From Planctomycetota bacterium (GTDB lineage Bacteria; Planctomycetota; Phycisphaerae; UBA1845): a DNA stretch of 64,000 bases. Position numbers and translations under genes: made by a program. Shown here piece after piece: positions 28,676 to 38,140 of this stretch. Numbering within the stretch: position 1 is the stretch's first letter; every line of letters starts with the position of its first letter. The stretch covers positions 17,445-81,444 of the forward strand of contig JAJRPG010000071.1 of NCBI GenBank assembly GCA_024280855.1. The letters run 5' to 3'. Under the pieces are notes generated by a model. It saw only the letters and a list, made by a program, of their open reading frames with translations. It did not search any database and was not told where the DNA came from.

Positions 28676-30379
28676 ATGCTGATGCAATATGTTGAATCGC
28701 CATACACCATACACAAACGAGGGATGGTTGTACTGCATGAACGAGGTGGACTAGAAAATTGGATGGCACAGCCCGATGCGCCTCAAACTCTAATAGCACT
28801 AGAAATTTTAGTGCTAAACGAAGCCCAAAATCGATCACCAGATATTGACGGGCTGAACACCGATGCCGCATTTATTCGCCGCGTTGTGAGTAAGCTCAAA
28901 TATGTGCTTCGTCACATGGGCGATCTCGACGTTTCTTTAGAGAGAAAAGAAGCAATTCTGCTCCGTAGCGTAGCCAAGGAGTGCAAACGAACAAATCAGG
29001 AGCGTGGCGGTCGTTTTTTGGACCCACAACCCCATACCAAAGACCAAGCCGACTTGGATTTGTTGCCGGGTGATAACAGTGAAGATACCGGGGGCTGGAA
29101 CGCGGCCCAATCCACCTGGTGGGATCGACTAAAAAGCCACGTTCCATCGAGATTGGCCAAGCGAGCTTCAGTGCTCGCATCATGGATCGAAGGACAGTGT
29201 GATATTGATACTATTTTAACAAGTGACGGAGTATTCGACGTGGACGAGATTTCAAAAATGCTGCACTGCGCAAACGGTGAGACAAAGGAAATTCTCGGTT
29301 GCTGGCAACGAGAGGCCGATGCCATTTTGCCCAAAGTGCCGCGCAAGCTGAACGGTATCTGCCGGAAACTCAAGGAGCTACTCTCCAAACCTTTTGATGG
29401 ACTGGCGGATAGCGAGTTGCGCGAGCGACTGTTCGATATTAGTCGCTCATTAGCCGCGAGCTTTGGCTCCATGAAAATACGAACACGCGCCGTTCGTAAA
29501 CTAGACTTACCCGGATTCGATGATTCAATTGATCTACTACTCGATGAACGAAAATTTTCTGAGTCACAAACCGATCGAGGCACCATGGAACGTCTGATTC
29601 AAACCCTCACCCACATCCGCGATGCCATCAGCAGTGGAAATGTGGATAAGGCCTTCGCACATAGTGCGTCCCTCGTCGTTGACATCGCTCGCCTTCAGCA
29701 TCACACCAGCCAGGAACGACTTCAGGTAGTCCTAGCCTATAGTCATTTCTTGTTTGTCGCTGGCGAGTGCGAAGCCTTTTATCAATTCAATCAAGCAATC
29801 GAAAAAAGAACGGAAGCCCTAGCCGCATCGCAAGGGAAAAACGCCTGGGATAGTAGCCCGGAATTTGCAAGCGGCGAAACACTACGTCGAATTCGTACCT
29901 ATGCACGGCTCAATCAAGTGACCTACCAGTTCTACCGGCAATTGACTACAGCATCCAAAGAACGCTTCGTCGTGCAATCTTATGAACAGTTACAATCACT
30001 GGATGAAAAACTGTGCCAAGCCGCCGCCGAGGACCCAGCCGCGACATTTCTCCATGACGAGCTTCTCGTTTTGCGAACACACTTAGTGCGGGCAGCCTAT
30101 AACCAACATCGCCGTGCCGCTAAATCAGAGAAAACCAACGCACATAATCAGCATGAGCAATACATGGAAAAAACCCGAGAGTTAATCCAAGACGAATTCA
30201 TTGATCGACACACGGGGCTAACCGATGTATCGAAAATAATCCGAGCCATTCGATCGACAGCCGAGGGATGCGCCGTAGAACGATCGCTCGATGTAATAGA
30301 AGAATTATTTGCACATATTCCAGACACCGCTTATCAAATTGCCCATGAGCGTGCCGCAAGAATTCGACTATGCCTATAG
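28676..30379 (+). CDS. Hypothetical protein (~568 aa), largely helical
   Basis: Start MLMQYVESPYTIHKRGMVVLHERGG with SD 'aaaggag' upstream; no recognised domain. Confidence 0.7.
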   Translation: MLMQYVESPYTIHKRGMVVLHERGGLENWMAQPDAPQTLIALEILVLNEAQNRSPDIDGLNTDAAFIRRVVSKLKYVLRHMGDLDVSLERKEAILLRSVAKECKRTNQERGGRFLDPQPHTKDQADLDLLPGDNSEDTGGWNAAQSTWWDRLKSHVPSRLAKRASVLASWIEGQCDIDTILTSDGVFDVDEISKMLHCANGETKEILGCWQREADAILPKVPRKLNGICRKLKELLSKPFDGLADSELRERLFDISRSLAASFGSMKIRTRAVRKLDLPGFDDSIDLLLDERKFSESQTDRGTMERLIQTLTHIRDAISSGNVDKAFAHSASLVVDIARLQHHTSQERLQVVLAYSHFLFVAGECEAFYQFNQAIEKRTEALAASQGKNAWDSSPEFASGETLRRIRTYARLNQVTYQFYRQLTTASKERFVVQSYEQLQSLDEKLCQAAAEDPAATFLHDELLVLRTHLVRAAYNQHRRAAKSEKTNAHNQHEQYMEKTRELIQDEFIDRHTGLTDVSKIIRAIRSTAEGCAVERSLDVIEELFAHIPDTAYQIAHERAARIRLCL

Positions 30380-30426
30380 ATATTCACAGAATTTAGTGTC
30401 CCCTTTGCATGATCGTGAAGTGACAT

Positions 30427-30463
30427 AGCCATCCGAACGACGGCGCACGATGTTCGGATGGCT
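30427..30463 (+). terminator. Strong hairpin downstream of the 28676-30379 gene
   Basis: AGCCATCCGAAC-13 nt-GTTCGGATGGCT, 12-bp perfect stem; no long T-run. Confidence 0.5.
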
Positions 30464-30718
30464 AATGTCCTTCACCTTAGGCTCGCGGTGTCGATTCTAT
30501 GAAAGCAACGAATCCCTCAGGCGAATCATTTAGCCAAACAAGCTCCGCCTTGCTTGAATCCATCCACGCAACAATAACAACCCCGCCCCTGTTCAGACAC
30601 TTGTTTCACCGTATAACAGCATAACGAAGTGGCCTGTTGTCAACTGACGCGCCGCGTCTCATGGCCTGTCAGGCTCGAAAATTTTTGACCATGTTCAAAT
30701 ACAGGATGTACATGCGCG

Positions 30719-32914
30719 ATGTCATATACAAATTATCTGCTAAAAGTTTCGCAAAACGCAACTAAGCTATCACGATTTCGATCATGCCTGTGTTGCGGGG
30801 TGTGTCTGATGCTCGCGTTGAACACCGGATGTCCGATGGCCTCTGAATGCGGCATCCCAAACGCTACCTGCTGCGACAGAGATGAGGATTGCGATAACGT
30901 CGACCCGTGCAATCCGCAAATCTGCATCAGTGGCGGCATTTGCATGGCTACGCCTGTGGAATGCACGGACGGCGAAACGTGTAGCGAAGGCCAATGCGTC
31001 TCAACCTGCGAGACCGACGCCGATTGCGACGACGCCAACATCTGCACAACAACCACCTGTGTTGATAGCCTATGCACAAGCGAAGACATCGACTGCGATG
31101 ACGGCGATAATTGCACAGTAGATTCCTGCGACTCAGAAGCCGACGGCTGCGTGAACACCGCCGTCGCTTGTGAAACGCTCGAAATCTGCGATGAAGATTC
31201 CGGCATGTGCGTAGCTATCGCATGCAACACAGACGAAGATTGCCCAAGCGACGACAACCTTTGCACGACCGAAGTCTGCGTGGGCCAAGCCTGCGAATCT
31301 CAGGCCAAGGATTGCAATGACGGCGACCCCTGCACGGATGACACCTGCGAGGAAGCTACAGGGGAGTGCGTAAACGAAGCCGTCGTGTGCCCTGACGGTT
31401 GCCCTTGTGAACAAGGGGTATGTCTGGCTGACGGATGTTGCGAAGACGATTCAGATTGTCCCGACGACGGATTTTTTTGCAACGGTTTAGAAAGTTGTGG
31501 GGCAGACGGAGGCTGCACTTCCAGTGGCGACCCCTGCGAAGGCGAGAGAACATGTGACGATGCCGCTATTTGCGACGAAGATACGGATTCATGCCAGCTT
31601 GTGGAAGGGGATTCAATTATGCTAATAAACGGCGTGGATAACATCTCTGGCGGCGACTGTGACGATTCAATATTTGCTGTTGTAACCAATGCCGGCACCT
31701 CCACCCTTTCGGCTGGCGACACATTAAATGGCGGCGGAGGAATTGATTCACTAACGGTTGTAATTACGGCTAACATGTATTTACCCGTAGCCGAAATTTC
31801 AAATATCGAAAACATAATCATCAAGAACTTCAACGCAACTGCGACTAGCTTCAATGCGTTAAACATCACCGGCGCCACAAACTTCATATCAGACAGCAGC
31901 CTTTTTGCCGTAACATTCACCCAAATCGGCGAGTTAGCCTCCATCGATTTGGATAGCAATATAAAAGACGTCACCGCAGAGTTTCTTGACACCGTGTTAT
32001 CAGGCATTAACGACACCGTCGATGTAACCATCGAAGATTCAAACGGAACCATAGCCGACGGAGCCAAGATACTTATTGGCTCAATCACTAAATCAAACGC
32101 ACCCGACAACGGCGGGCCTGAAACATTAGCCATCACCTCTGAAGGAACAAATCCGAACTGGATAACCTCCATCGACGACAACGGCGAAAACGACCTCACC
32201 ACGCTGACCATCACAGGCTCACAGGATTTACGCATCGATTTCTTCGGCGACAGTATCACCACCATCAGCGCCCCGCTCGCCATTGGCGATTTACACCTAA
32301 GCGCCCCATTCGCCAGCACGAACAACTTCTCAATCACCACCGGCTTGGGAGACGACACCATCACCGCAGGCCAAGGCGCAGACACCATCACCACAGGCTC
32401 AGGGCTGGACACCTTTAGCTTAGATAACAGTGCCACCACCACAGTCGTCGCGGATACCATCACAGATTTCGACCCCGGCACATCATCCGCCGCTATTGAC
32501 AAAATCGAATTCGACCGAAGCGAAATCGAAGGCTTAACCGAAGTAGCTGACCTCGTAGACACTTCCGCGAATTCAGCTTTCGATAGCAGCACGATACAAT
32601 TTGTCGCCTTAGCCTCAGACGGAGCAACCGTATCCGGCGCAGACATAGTAGGCATCATCGGCGACTACGCAGACGCCGCAGCCGCACTAGCCGCCAAGAC
32701 CGATTGGACCATCGTCTACGGCTCAACACTGTCAGACAACGACGCATTCTTGATAGCTTACACCAGTGGCTCGGACGTCCGCATAGCTATTGCAATAGAC
32801 AACAGCGGCGGAGCAGACAGCGATTCGGTAGACTCAGTCACCGACGTCTTAATCCTAAAAAACGTGTCACTAGATAAATTAGATGATTCAGATTTTACCG
32901 TTATTAAAGCGTAA
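30719..32914 (+). CDS. Cys-rich putative lipoprotein with C-terminal RTX-like module (tandem paralog 1)
   Basis: Lipobox-like LALNTGC; many CxxDxxC repeats (DGDNCTVDSCD, DGDPCTDDTC); GLGDDTITAGQGADTITTGSGLDTFSLDNSATTT. Confidence 0.8.
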   Translation: MSYTNYLLKVSQNATKLSRFRSCLCCGVCLMLALNTGCPMASECGIPNATCCDRDEDCDNVDPCNPQICISGGICMATPVECTDGETCSEGQCVSTCETDADCDDANICTTTTCVDSLCTSEDIDCDDGDNCTVDSCDSEADGCVNTAVACETLEICDEDSGMCVAIACNTDEDCPSDDNLCTTEVCVGQACESQAKDCNDGDPCTDDTCEEATGECVNEAVVCPDGCPCEQGVCLADGCCEDDSDCPDDGFFCNGLESCGADGGCTSSGDPCEGERTCDDAAICDEDTDSCQLVEGDSIMLINGVDNISGGDCDDSIFAVVTNAGTSTLSAGDTLNGGGGIDSLTVVITANMYLPVAEISNIENIIIKNFNATATSFNALNITGATNFISDSSLFAVTFTQIGELASIDLDSNIKDVTAEFLDTVLSGINDTVDVTIEDSNGTIADGAKILIGSITKSNAPDNGGPETLAITSEGTNPNWITSIDDNGENDLTTLTITGSQDLRIDFFGDSITTISAPLAIGDLHLSAPFASTNNFSITTGLGDDTITAGQGADTITTGSGLDTFSLDNSATTTVVADTITDFDPGTSSAAIDKIEFDRSEIEGLTEVADLVDTSANSAFDSSTIQFVALASDGATVSGADIVGIIGDYADAAAALAAKTDWTIVYGSTLSDNDAFLIAYTSGSDVRIAIAIDNSGGADSDSVDSVTDVLILKNVSLDKLDDSDFTVIKA

Positions 32915-32950
32915 AGATGTGTGTCATGCAAAGAGAAAGTCCACACCAAT

Positions 32951-32980
32951 CAGAGCCGGTAGCGCAAGCGCCCGGTCTCT
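32951..32980. repeat. Palindromic element 'AGAGCCGGTAGCGCAAGCGCCCGGTCTCT' (family E)
   Basis: Same element after paralog 2 (36032-36058); related at 37619-37646; possible terminator. Confidence 0.75.
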
Positions 32981-33005
32981 TTCTATTAAAACATGGAATG
33001 AATCA

Positions 33006-35996
33006 ATGACCAAAACCAACACACTAAGACTAAACATGCAAACCCAAACATGGTATCGAATAAGCGTCTTCTGCTTCGCCATCTCACTACTCCTACTACA
33101 GGCCGGCTGCCCGGTAACAGACGTCTGCACAAACATCGGCCTATGCTGCGCAGAAGATTCAGATTGCGATAATTCCGACCCCTGCATTATCCGAACCTGT
33201 AACGAAGACGGTCTATGCACGCCTAACCGTGTCATCTGTGCAAATGATGAAGTCTGCGAGGAAGGCCTATGCGTCGCCACATGCACTGATGACATGATTT
33301 GCGACGACGAAAATCTTTGCACAAACGACACCTGCGTGGACGGTGCTTGCGTCAACGAAGCCGTGGTATGCGACGATGGCAACAACTGCACGACAGATAG
33401 CTGCGATCCACAGTCCGGCGAATGCGTCGCGACGGATGTTTCATGTCAGCCATTCGAAATGTGCGAAGCGGAAACCGGCTTATGCGTAGGAAGCTCTTGC
33501 GTTGCTGATGAGGACTGCCCCAACGATGATAACATGTGTACGAGCGTCATGTGCGTTGACGATGCCTGCGCCGAAATGATAACAGACTGCGACGACGAAA
33601 AACCTTGCACCTCAGACACCTGCGACCCAGCCACCGGCCTCTGCACCAACAGCGAAATCACCTGCCTGGAAGGCGAAGTCTGCGACAATGGCCTATGCAC
33701 CGGATGTGTCGAATGCACAGACGACACCCACTGCAACGACGACGGACTATTCTGCAACGGAGTAGAAAGATGCGGAGCGGATGGCTGTTGTTTCTCAAGC
33801 GGAACTCCCTGCGAGACCAGCAAAGCCATAAATTGCGAACGTACAGAATTTATAACTCTAGAGGATGTATGTGACGAGAATCATCAAGCTTGTGGAGGTA
33901 ATTTGCCCGGCTATCTCACGCTCACTACTTCTGCAGACACTTTCATTGGCGGCGTTGACGATGACACATTAACCGCCGTGTATACCGGCACTTCAACCTC
34001 AACAATCAACGATGGTGACATTTTAGATGGTTGCGACGGCAATGACACGCTTTCTGTAATCATGACTGGCGAGCTATACGACGTACTAGCTACTATCCGA
34101 AACATTGAAAACATCATCATCAAAAATTTTCACACAGCCGGAGCTACATTTAACGCTCAAGGAATTGAGGGCGTGACTAATTTTGCCGCAGACTCTGGTT
34201 TGTTTAAGACTTCCATCACGATGATTGGCGAGCTAGCAGCCATCGGCGTTAAGAACACAGCCAAGGATGTCACGGCTAACTTCGTAGATTCTGTCCTGAG
34301 TGGCACAGCGGATACCATTACCGTTAACGTCGAAAATTCCGCAGGCGAGGTGACAGCTGGCACGACAACCGTCGCGGGTTCCGCCATCATCGTCGGCTCA
34401 ACCACAGGCTCTTCCATCGCAACCAATGGTGGCCCCGAAACCATCACCTTAAACTCAACCGGCACCGCAGATAACCTAATCACTTCCATCGACGACAACG
34501 GCGAAAATGATTTCATGACCTTAAAAATCACCGGCGACCAAAGCCTGCGTGTGTCCACTATCGGTGACAGCGTAACTACCATCGACGCATCCGGCTTAAC
34601 CGGAACCGCAGCTATGGACGTAACCACCAACAACGCCGATGCCAACACCTTGACAGTAACAGGCGGACCAGGCATTGACATCTTACGGTCATCTGCATTT
34701 TCATCAGCAGATACTTTCGACGGCGGCGACGGCGCAGACACCTTGATTATGTCTGGAACCAGCACTTCGCAGACTGGCGCATTCAGCGGCGGTGCCTTAA
34801 CGAACGTCGAATTTCTCACGCTAGCCCTCAGCGGAACCGTCACAGCAGCGACAGTTGACCTAAACAATGCCCAAAACGTAGGTCAGGTCAAAATTACAAA
34901 CACCGCTACGACGCTCGCGGCCATAGCCATATCAAATTTGACCGCAAATCCAGCCATAGAAATCTCAACCAGTGCTGATATTACCATTGGCGCAAGCACG
35001 CTTACATTAAAAAGTGGAACGGGTAGCAGCGACACGGCTAACGTAACCTTCTCCGGCACGGGAGCCATAACATTTATCGGCGCATTAGCCACGGACACTG
35101 GCAGCGGGACAAACGGCATCGAAACCTTAACGATAAATTGCACCGGAGGAGCCGTAAATTTTCATGCCGACGATCAACTTGGCGGCGCTAATGACCTTCT
35201 CAGAAAAGTCATTCTTACAGGCTCAGCCAACGTAGCTGTGGGCAACTCAGTCAATGACGAGTTAGCCGATTCTTCAACACTGGTTGAATTGGACGCCTCC
35301 GCGATGACCGGGGCTATCACCATGACAGGTACAATAAATAACGGGACGATAAGCGTCACCATAAAAAGTGGCTCAGGCAATGACCGACTACTAGGCGACA
35401 TCACAGCCGACACGCTAAGCGGCGGCGCTGGCAACGACACGCTCATAGGCGGCGAAGGTGCTGACAATGTTACAACCGGCAGCGGTGGCGATACCGTTAG
35501 CTTGGATAACAGTGCCACGACAACTGCGACGATTGATACAGTCACGGACTTCGATGCTGGAACTTCGTCTAGCACAGTTGATAAAATAGAGTTGGACCTT
35601 AGCGAAGCTGAAGGTTTGACTGTTGCGACTGACTTGGTTGACACAAGTGCTAACTCAACGGTGGGCAATGGCGCACTAACTTACGCGACACTATCTTCAG
35701 ACGGAGCCACTGTAGCTAACGCTGACATCGTTGGTCTTATTGGCGACTACGCTGATGCGGCTGCTGCTTTGGCTGCCAAAGCGAGTTGGACGATCGTTTA
35801 CGGTGCAACGCTAGCTGATAACGATGCATTCTATGTCGCTTACACAAGTGGCTCTGATGTTCGTATCGCAATTGTGGTAGAAATCGGTGCTAACGCAAAC
35901 AGTGATACCATTGACTCTGTCACCGATCTACTAATCCTTCAGAACGTCACGTTGAGTAACCTTAACAGTGGAGACTTTACAGTGATCAAGGCGTAA
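33006..35996 (+). CDS. Cys-rich putative lipoprotein with RTX/hemolysin-type repeats (tandem paralog 2)
   Basis: Lipobox LLLLQAGC; same Cys-rich N-region as paralog 1; GSGNDRLLGDITADTLSGGAGNDTLIGGEGADNVTTGSGGDTVSLDNSATTT; near-identical C-terminal ~150 aa. Confidence 0.82.
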   Translation: MTKTNTLRLNMQTQTWYRISVFCFAISLLLLQAGCPVTDVCTNIGLCCAEDSDCDNSDPCIIRTCNEDGLCTPNRVICANDEVCEEGLCVATCTDDMICDDENLCTNDTCVDGACVNEAVVCDDGNNCTTDSCDPQSGECVATDVSCQPFEMCEAETGLCVGSSCVADEDCPNDDNMCTSVMCVDDACAEMITDCDDEKPCTSDTCDPATGLCTNSEITCLEGEVCDNGLCTGCVECTDDTHCNDDGLFCNGVERCGADGCCFSSGTPCETSKAINCERTEFITLEDVCDENHQACGGNLPGYLTLTTSADTFIGGVDDDTLTAVYTGTSTSTINDGDILDGCDGNDTLSVIMTGELYDVLATIRNIENIIIKNFHTAGATFNAQGIEGVTNFAADSGLFKTSITMIGELAAIGVKNTAKDVTANFVDSVLSGTADTITVNVENSAGEVTAGTTTVAGSAIIVGSTTGSSIATNGGPETITLNSTGTADNLITSIDDNGENDFMTLKITGDQSLRVSTIGDSVTTIDASGLTGTAAMDVTTNNADANTLTVTGGPGIDILRSSAFSSADTFDGGDGADTLIMSGTSTSQTGAFSGGALTNVEFLTLALSGTVTAATVDLNNAQNVGQVKITNTATTLAAIAISNLTANPAIEISTSADITIGASTLTLKSGTGSSDTANVTFSGTGAITFIGALATDTGSGTNGIETLTINCTGGAVNFHADDQLGGANDLLRKVILTGSANVAVGNSVNDELADSSTLVELDASAMTGAITMTGTINNGTISVTIKSGSGNDRLLGDITADTLSGGAGNDTLIGGEGADNVTTGSGGDTVSLDNSATTTATIDTVTDFDAGTSSSTVDKIELDLSEAEGLTVATDLVDTSANSTVGNGALTYATLSSDGATVANADIVGLIGDYADAAAALAAKASWTIVYGATLADNDAFYVAYTSGSDVRIAIVVEIGANANSDTIDSVTDLLILQNVTLSNLNSGDFTVIKA

Positions 35997-36031
35997 AGAT
36001 GGTTATCATTAGTCAGCGAAATCCATTCCTA

Positions 36032-36058
36032 TCAGAGCCGGTAGCGCAAGCGCCCGGT
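36032..36058. repeat. Family E palindromic element, copy 2
   Basis: CAGAGCCGGTAGCGCAAGCGCCCGGTG. Confidence 0.75.
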
Positions 36059-36293
36059 GTATTGGTATTGATTGGCACGGATGGAGTCAAAGACTATTAA
36101 TCCATATAGTGTCTGTGCATATAGAAAAAACTGGAACGATTTTCTTTATCGGACGACCAGCCAGAAAATATGGCCCTCAGATGCAATATCATGATAACAG
36201 AGTCTATATTTTCGTGGCGATTTTCGCCAAGTTGTACTAAAATAGCGACATTAAGATTAAACATCTCAAACGATCTGAAAAAGGGGAGCGGCT

Positions 36294-37568
36294 ATGTTGC
36301 AATTTACAAAAGCCATTAGGGTAACACTGATAGCCTTAGTTGTATTCGTCTCATACGGAGTAGCGAAAGCCCAAACCGGCGCATGCTGCTTTATCGTCGG
36401 TGCATGTAGTAATCTGATAGACCAAGTCGATTGCTTAGCGATGAATGGCACGCCACAAGGACCAGCATCAATTTGCGTGGATGGATGCTCTTATCTGCCC
36501 GCAAGCGGGGACGTTGATGGTAACGGTGATGTTGATTTATTAGATTACTTAGATTGGCCACGATGCGCCCAAGGACCAGCGCAGTCACCGCTCTTTAATG
36601 ATTGTACTAACATCGATCTAAACGGAAATGGTTTTGTCGATCAATTGGATTTTCAACAATTCCAAATTAAATTCACGGGAACCACGATAATCGTCGACCC
36701 GCCTGATGCCATTTGTGGCAATGATATAGTAGAAATTGGCGAACAATGTGACCCACCAAACGGTACAACCTGTGACGTCAACTGTCAGATAACTACGGGC
36801 GGGGTTTTAAAAAATGATTCCTGTTTGACACCGATTTACATTGGCGAGGGCGACCGATCATTTACAACGACTGGTGCAACTACTGACGGGCCAGACGAAA
36901 CAGACTCGCCATCAGCGTGCATTTTGGGTTCATATACGCACGTTGAATCCGACATCTGGTACCTGTATACATCAACGTGCCCCAATCTAGCAATCGTGAG
37001 TTTATGCGGGAGTCTGTATGACACGAAGATGATGATTTACGAAGGCAGCGCATGCCCTGTTATGGCTGACTTGCCGTGGGCGTGTAGTGACGACGATTGT
37101 GGTGCGGGAGCTAATTCCCGTGCGATTTTCACGGCTACAATAGGGCAGCAATATGTTATTCGGATTGGCGGCTTCCAAGGTGAACAGGGCGACGGCACTC
37201 TGACCATCTATTGCGGCAACGATCCTAGCCGCGGCTTAGCTGCTTGTGGTGCGGGCGCAGGCGAATGTCTCGTCGCCAATAACTCACCCGGCTGCAATGA
37301 TGTGAACACCTGCAATCAAGTATGCGAGATTGATCCTTTCTGCTGTGATACCATGTGGGACCAGACATGTGCCGCCAAAGCCGATGGCATTGTAAATGGA
37401 TTCCCTGCTTGTATTGGAAGTACGAATGCTTGTGATGTGGAAGCTGCGAGCGGAACGGGCTGTAGTGATCAGACCTGTTGCCAAGCCGTGTGCAAGGAAG
37501 ATGCTTTCTGCTGTACGACGCGATGGGACGCCGTTTGCGCAGATCGAGCAAATTCCATCTGCCCATAA
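36294..37568 (+). CDS. Secreted protein with dockerin-like repeats and two C-terminal Cys-rich repeats
   Basis: Signal peptide; SGDVDGNGDVDLLDYLDW and DLNGNGFVDQLDFQQF; repeated GCxDxxxCxxVCxxDxFCCxxxWDxxCAxxA. Confidence 0.75.
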   Translation: MLQFTKAIRVTLIALVVFVSYGVAKAQTGACCFIVGACSNLIDQVDCLAMNGTPQGPASICVDGCSYLPASGDVDGNGDVDLLDYLDWPRCAQGPAQSPLFNDCTNIDLNGNGFVDQLDFQQFQIKFTGTTIIVDPPDAICGNDIVEIGEQCDPPNGTTCDVNCQITTGGVLKNDSCLTPIYIGEGDRSFTTTGATTDGPDETDSPSACILGSYTHVESDIWYLYTSTCPNLAIVSLCGSLYDTKMMIYEGSACPVMADLPWACSDDDCGAGANSRAIFTATIGQQYVIRIGGFQGEQGDGTLTIYCGNDPSRGLAACGAGAGECLVANNSPGCNDVNTCNQVCEIDPFCCDTMWDQTCAAKADGIVNGFPACIGSTNACDVEAASGTGCSDQTCCQAVCKEDAFCCTTRWDAVCADRANSICP

Positions 37569-37618
37569 CCATTTGCGCTTAATTTGGGTTGCCTGACGAA
37601 GTAATAGAAAGTTACCAC

Positions 37619-37646
37619 CGCCGGTAGCGCGTAAGCGCCCGGCGCT
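37619..37646. repeat. Family E-related palindromic element, copy 3
   Basis: CGCCGGTAGCGCGTAAGCGCCCGGCGCT. Confidence 0.65.
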
Positions 37647-37647
37647 C

Positions 37648-37965
37648 CTATTCAACCGAAGAAAACTCGGCAAACATCTCACCCGTTTCTTCGAGCTTAT
37701 TCAAGGGAACATATTCACAAATCTGAGCATATTCTTCCCACATTTTAAGCACGACCGGATTTGTATGCGCCGATTCAATAGCCTCTTTAGATTTCCATTC
37801 AAATACTTCAACAACCGTCCCATCATTAGCCCTCATGAGAATAGACGCTTTATCCGTAACCAATCCTTCAGCCCGGAGCCTTGGTACATGGGTTTTCATG
37901 AGAAGGTCAAGCTCTTTTTCTTTGCCCGTTATGGGCTTATATCCAACAATAACAACAGTACCCAT
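37648..37965 (-). CDS. Small ABM-like/dimeric alpha-beta barrel protein
   Basis: MGTVVIVGYKPITGKEKELDLLMKTHVPRLRAEGLVTDKASILMRANDGTVVEVFEWKSKEAIESAHTNPVV; GGGAGAA upstream of the start. Confidence 0.6.
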   Translation of the reverse strand: MGTVVIVGYKPITGKEKELDLLMKTHVPRLRAEGLVTDKASILMRANDGTVVEVFEWKSKEAIESAHTNPVVLKMWEEYAQICEYVPLNKLEETGEMFAEFSSVE

Positions 37966-38140
37966 AGCTAGTTCTCCCATCTTTAAGCCGCTTAACCATC
38001 GAACGAATTCAATATCTACCGGCTTCGATAGTACTTGTTGCGTAAAAACTTTGAAATAGGCGGTATCCTGAGCCATAATCCCATATTTTTTTCTTCCGAT
38101 TCAGCCTTTAATCTGCTAAACTGGATCGACGGACCATGGG

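Noticed and set aside
31300-32658. 452-aa minus-strand ORF opposite the Cys-rich lipoprotein gene
   Set aside because: Antisense shadow ORF of a strongly supported plus-strand CDS with lipobox and RTX-like repeats; low-complexity composition.
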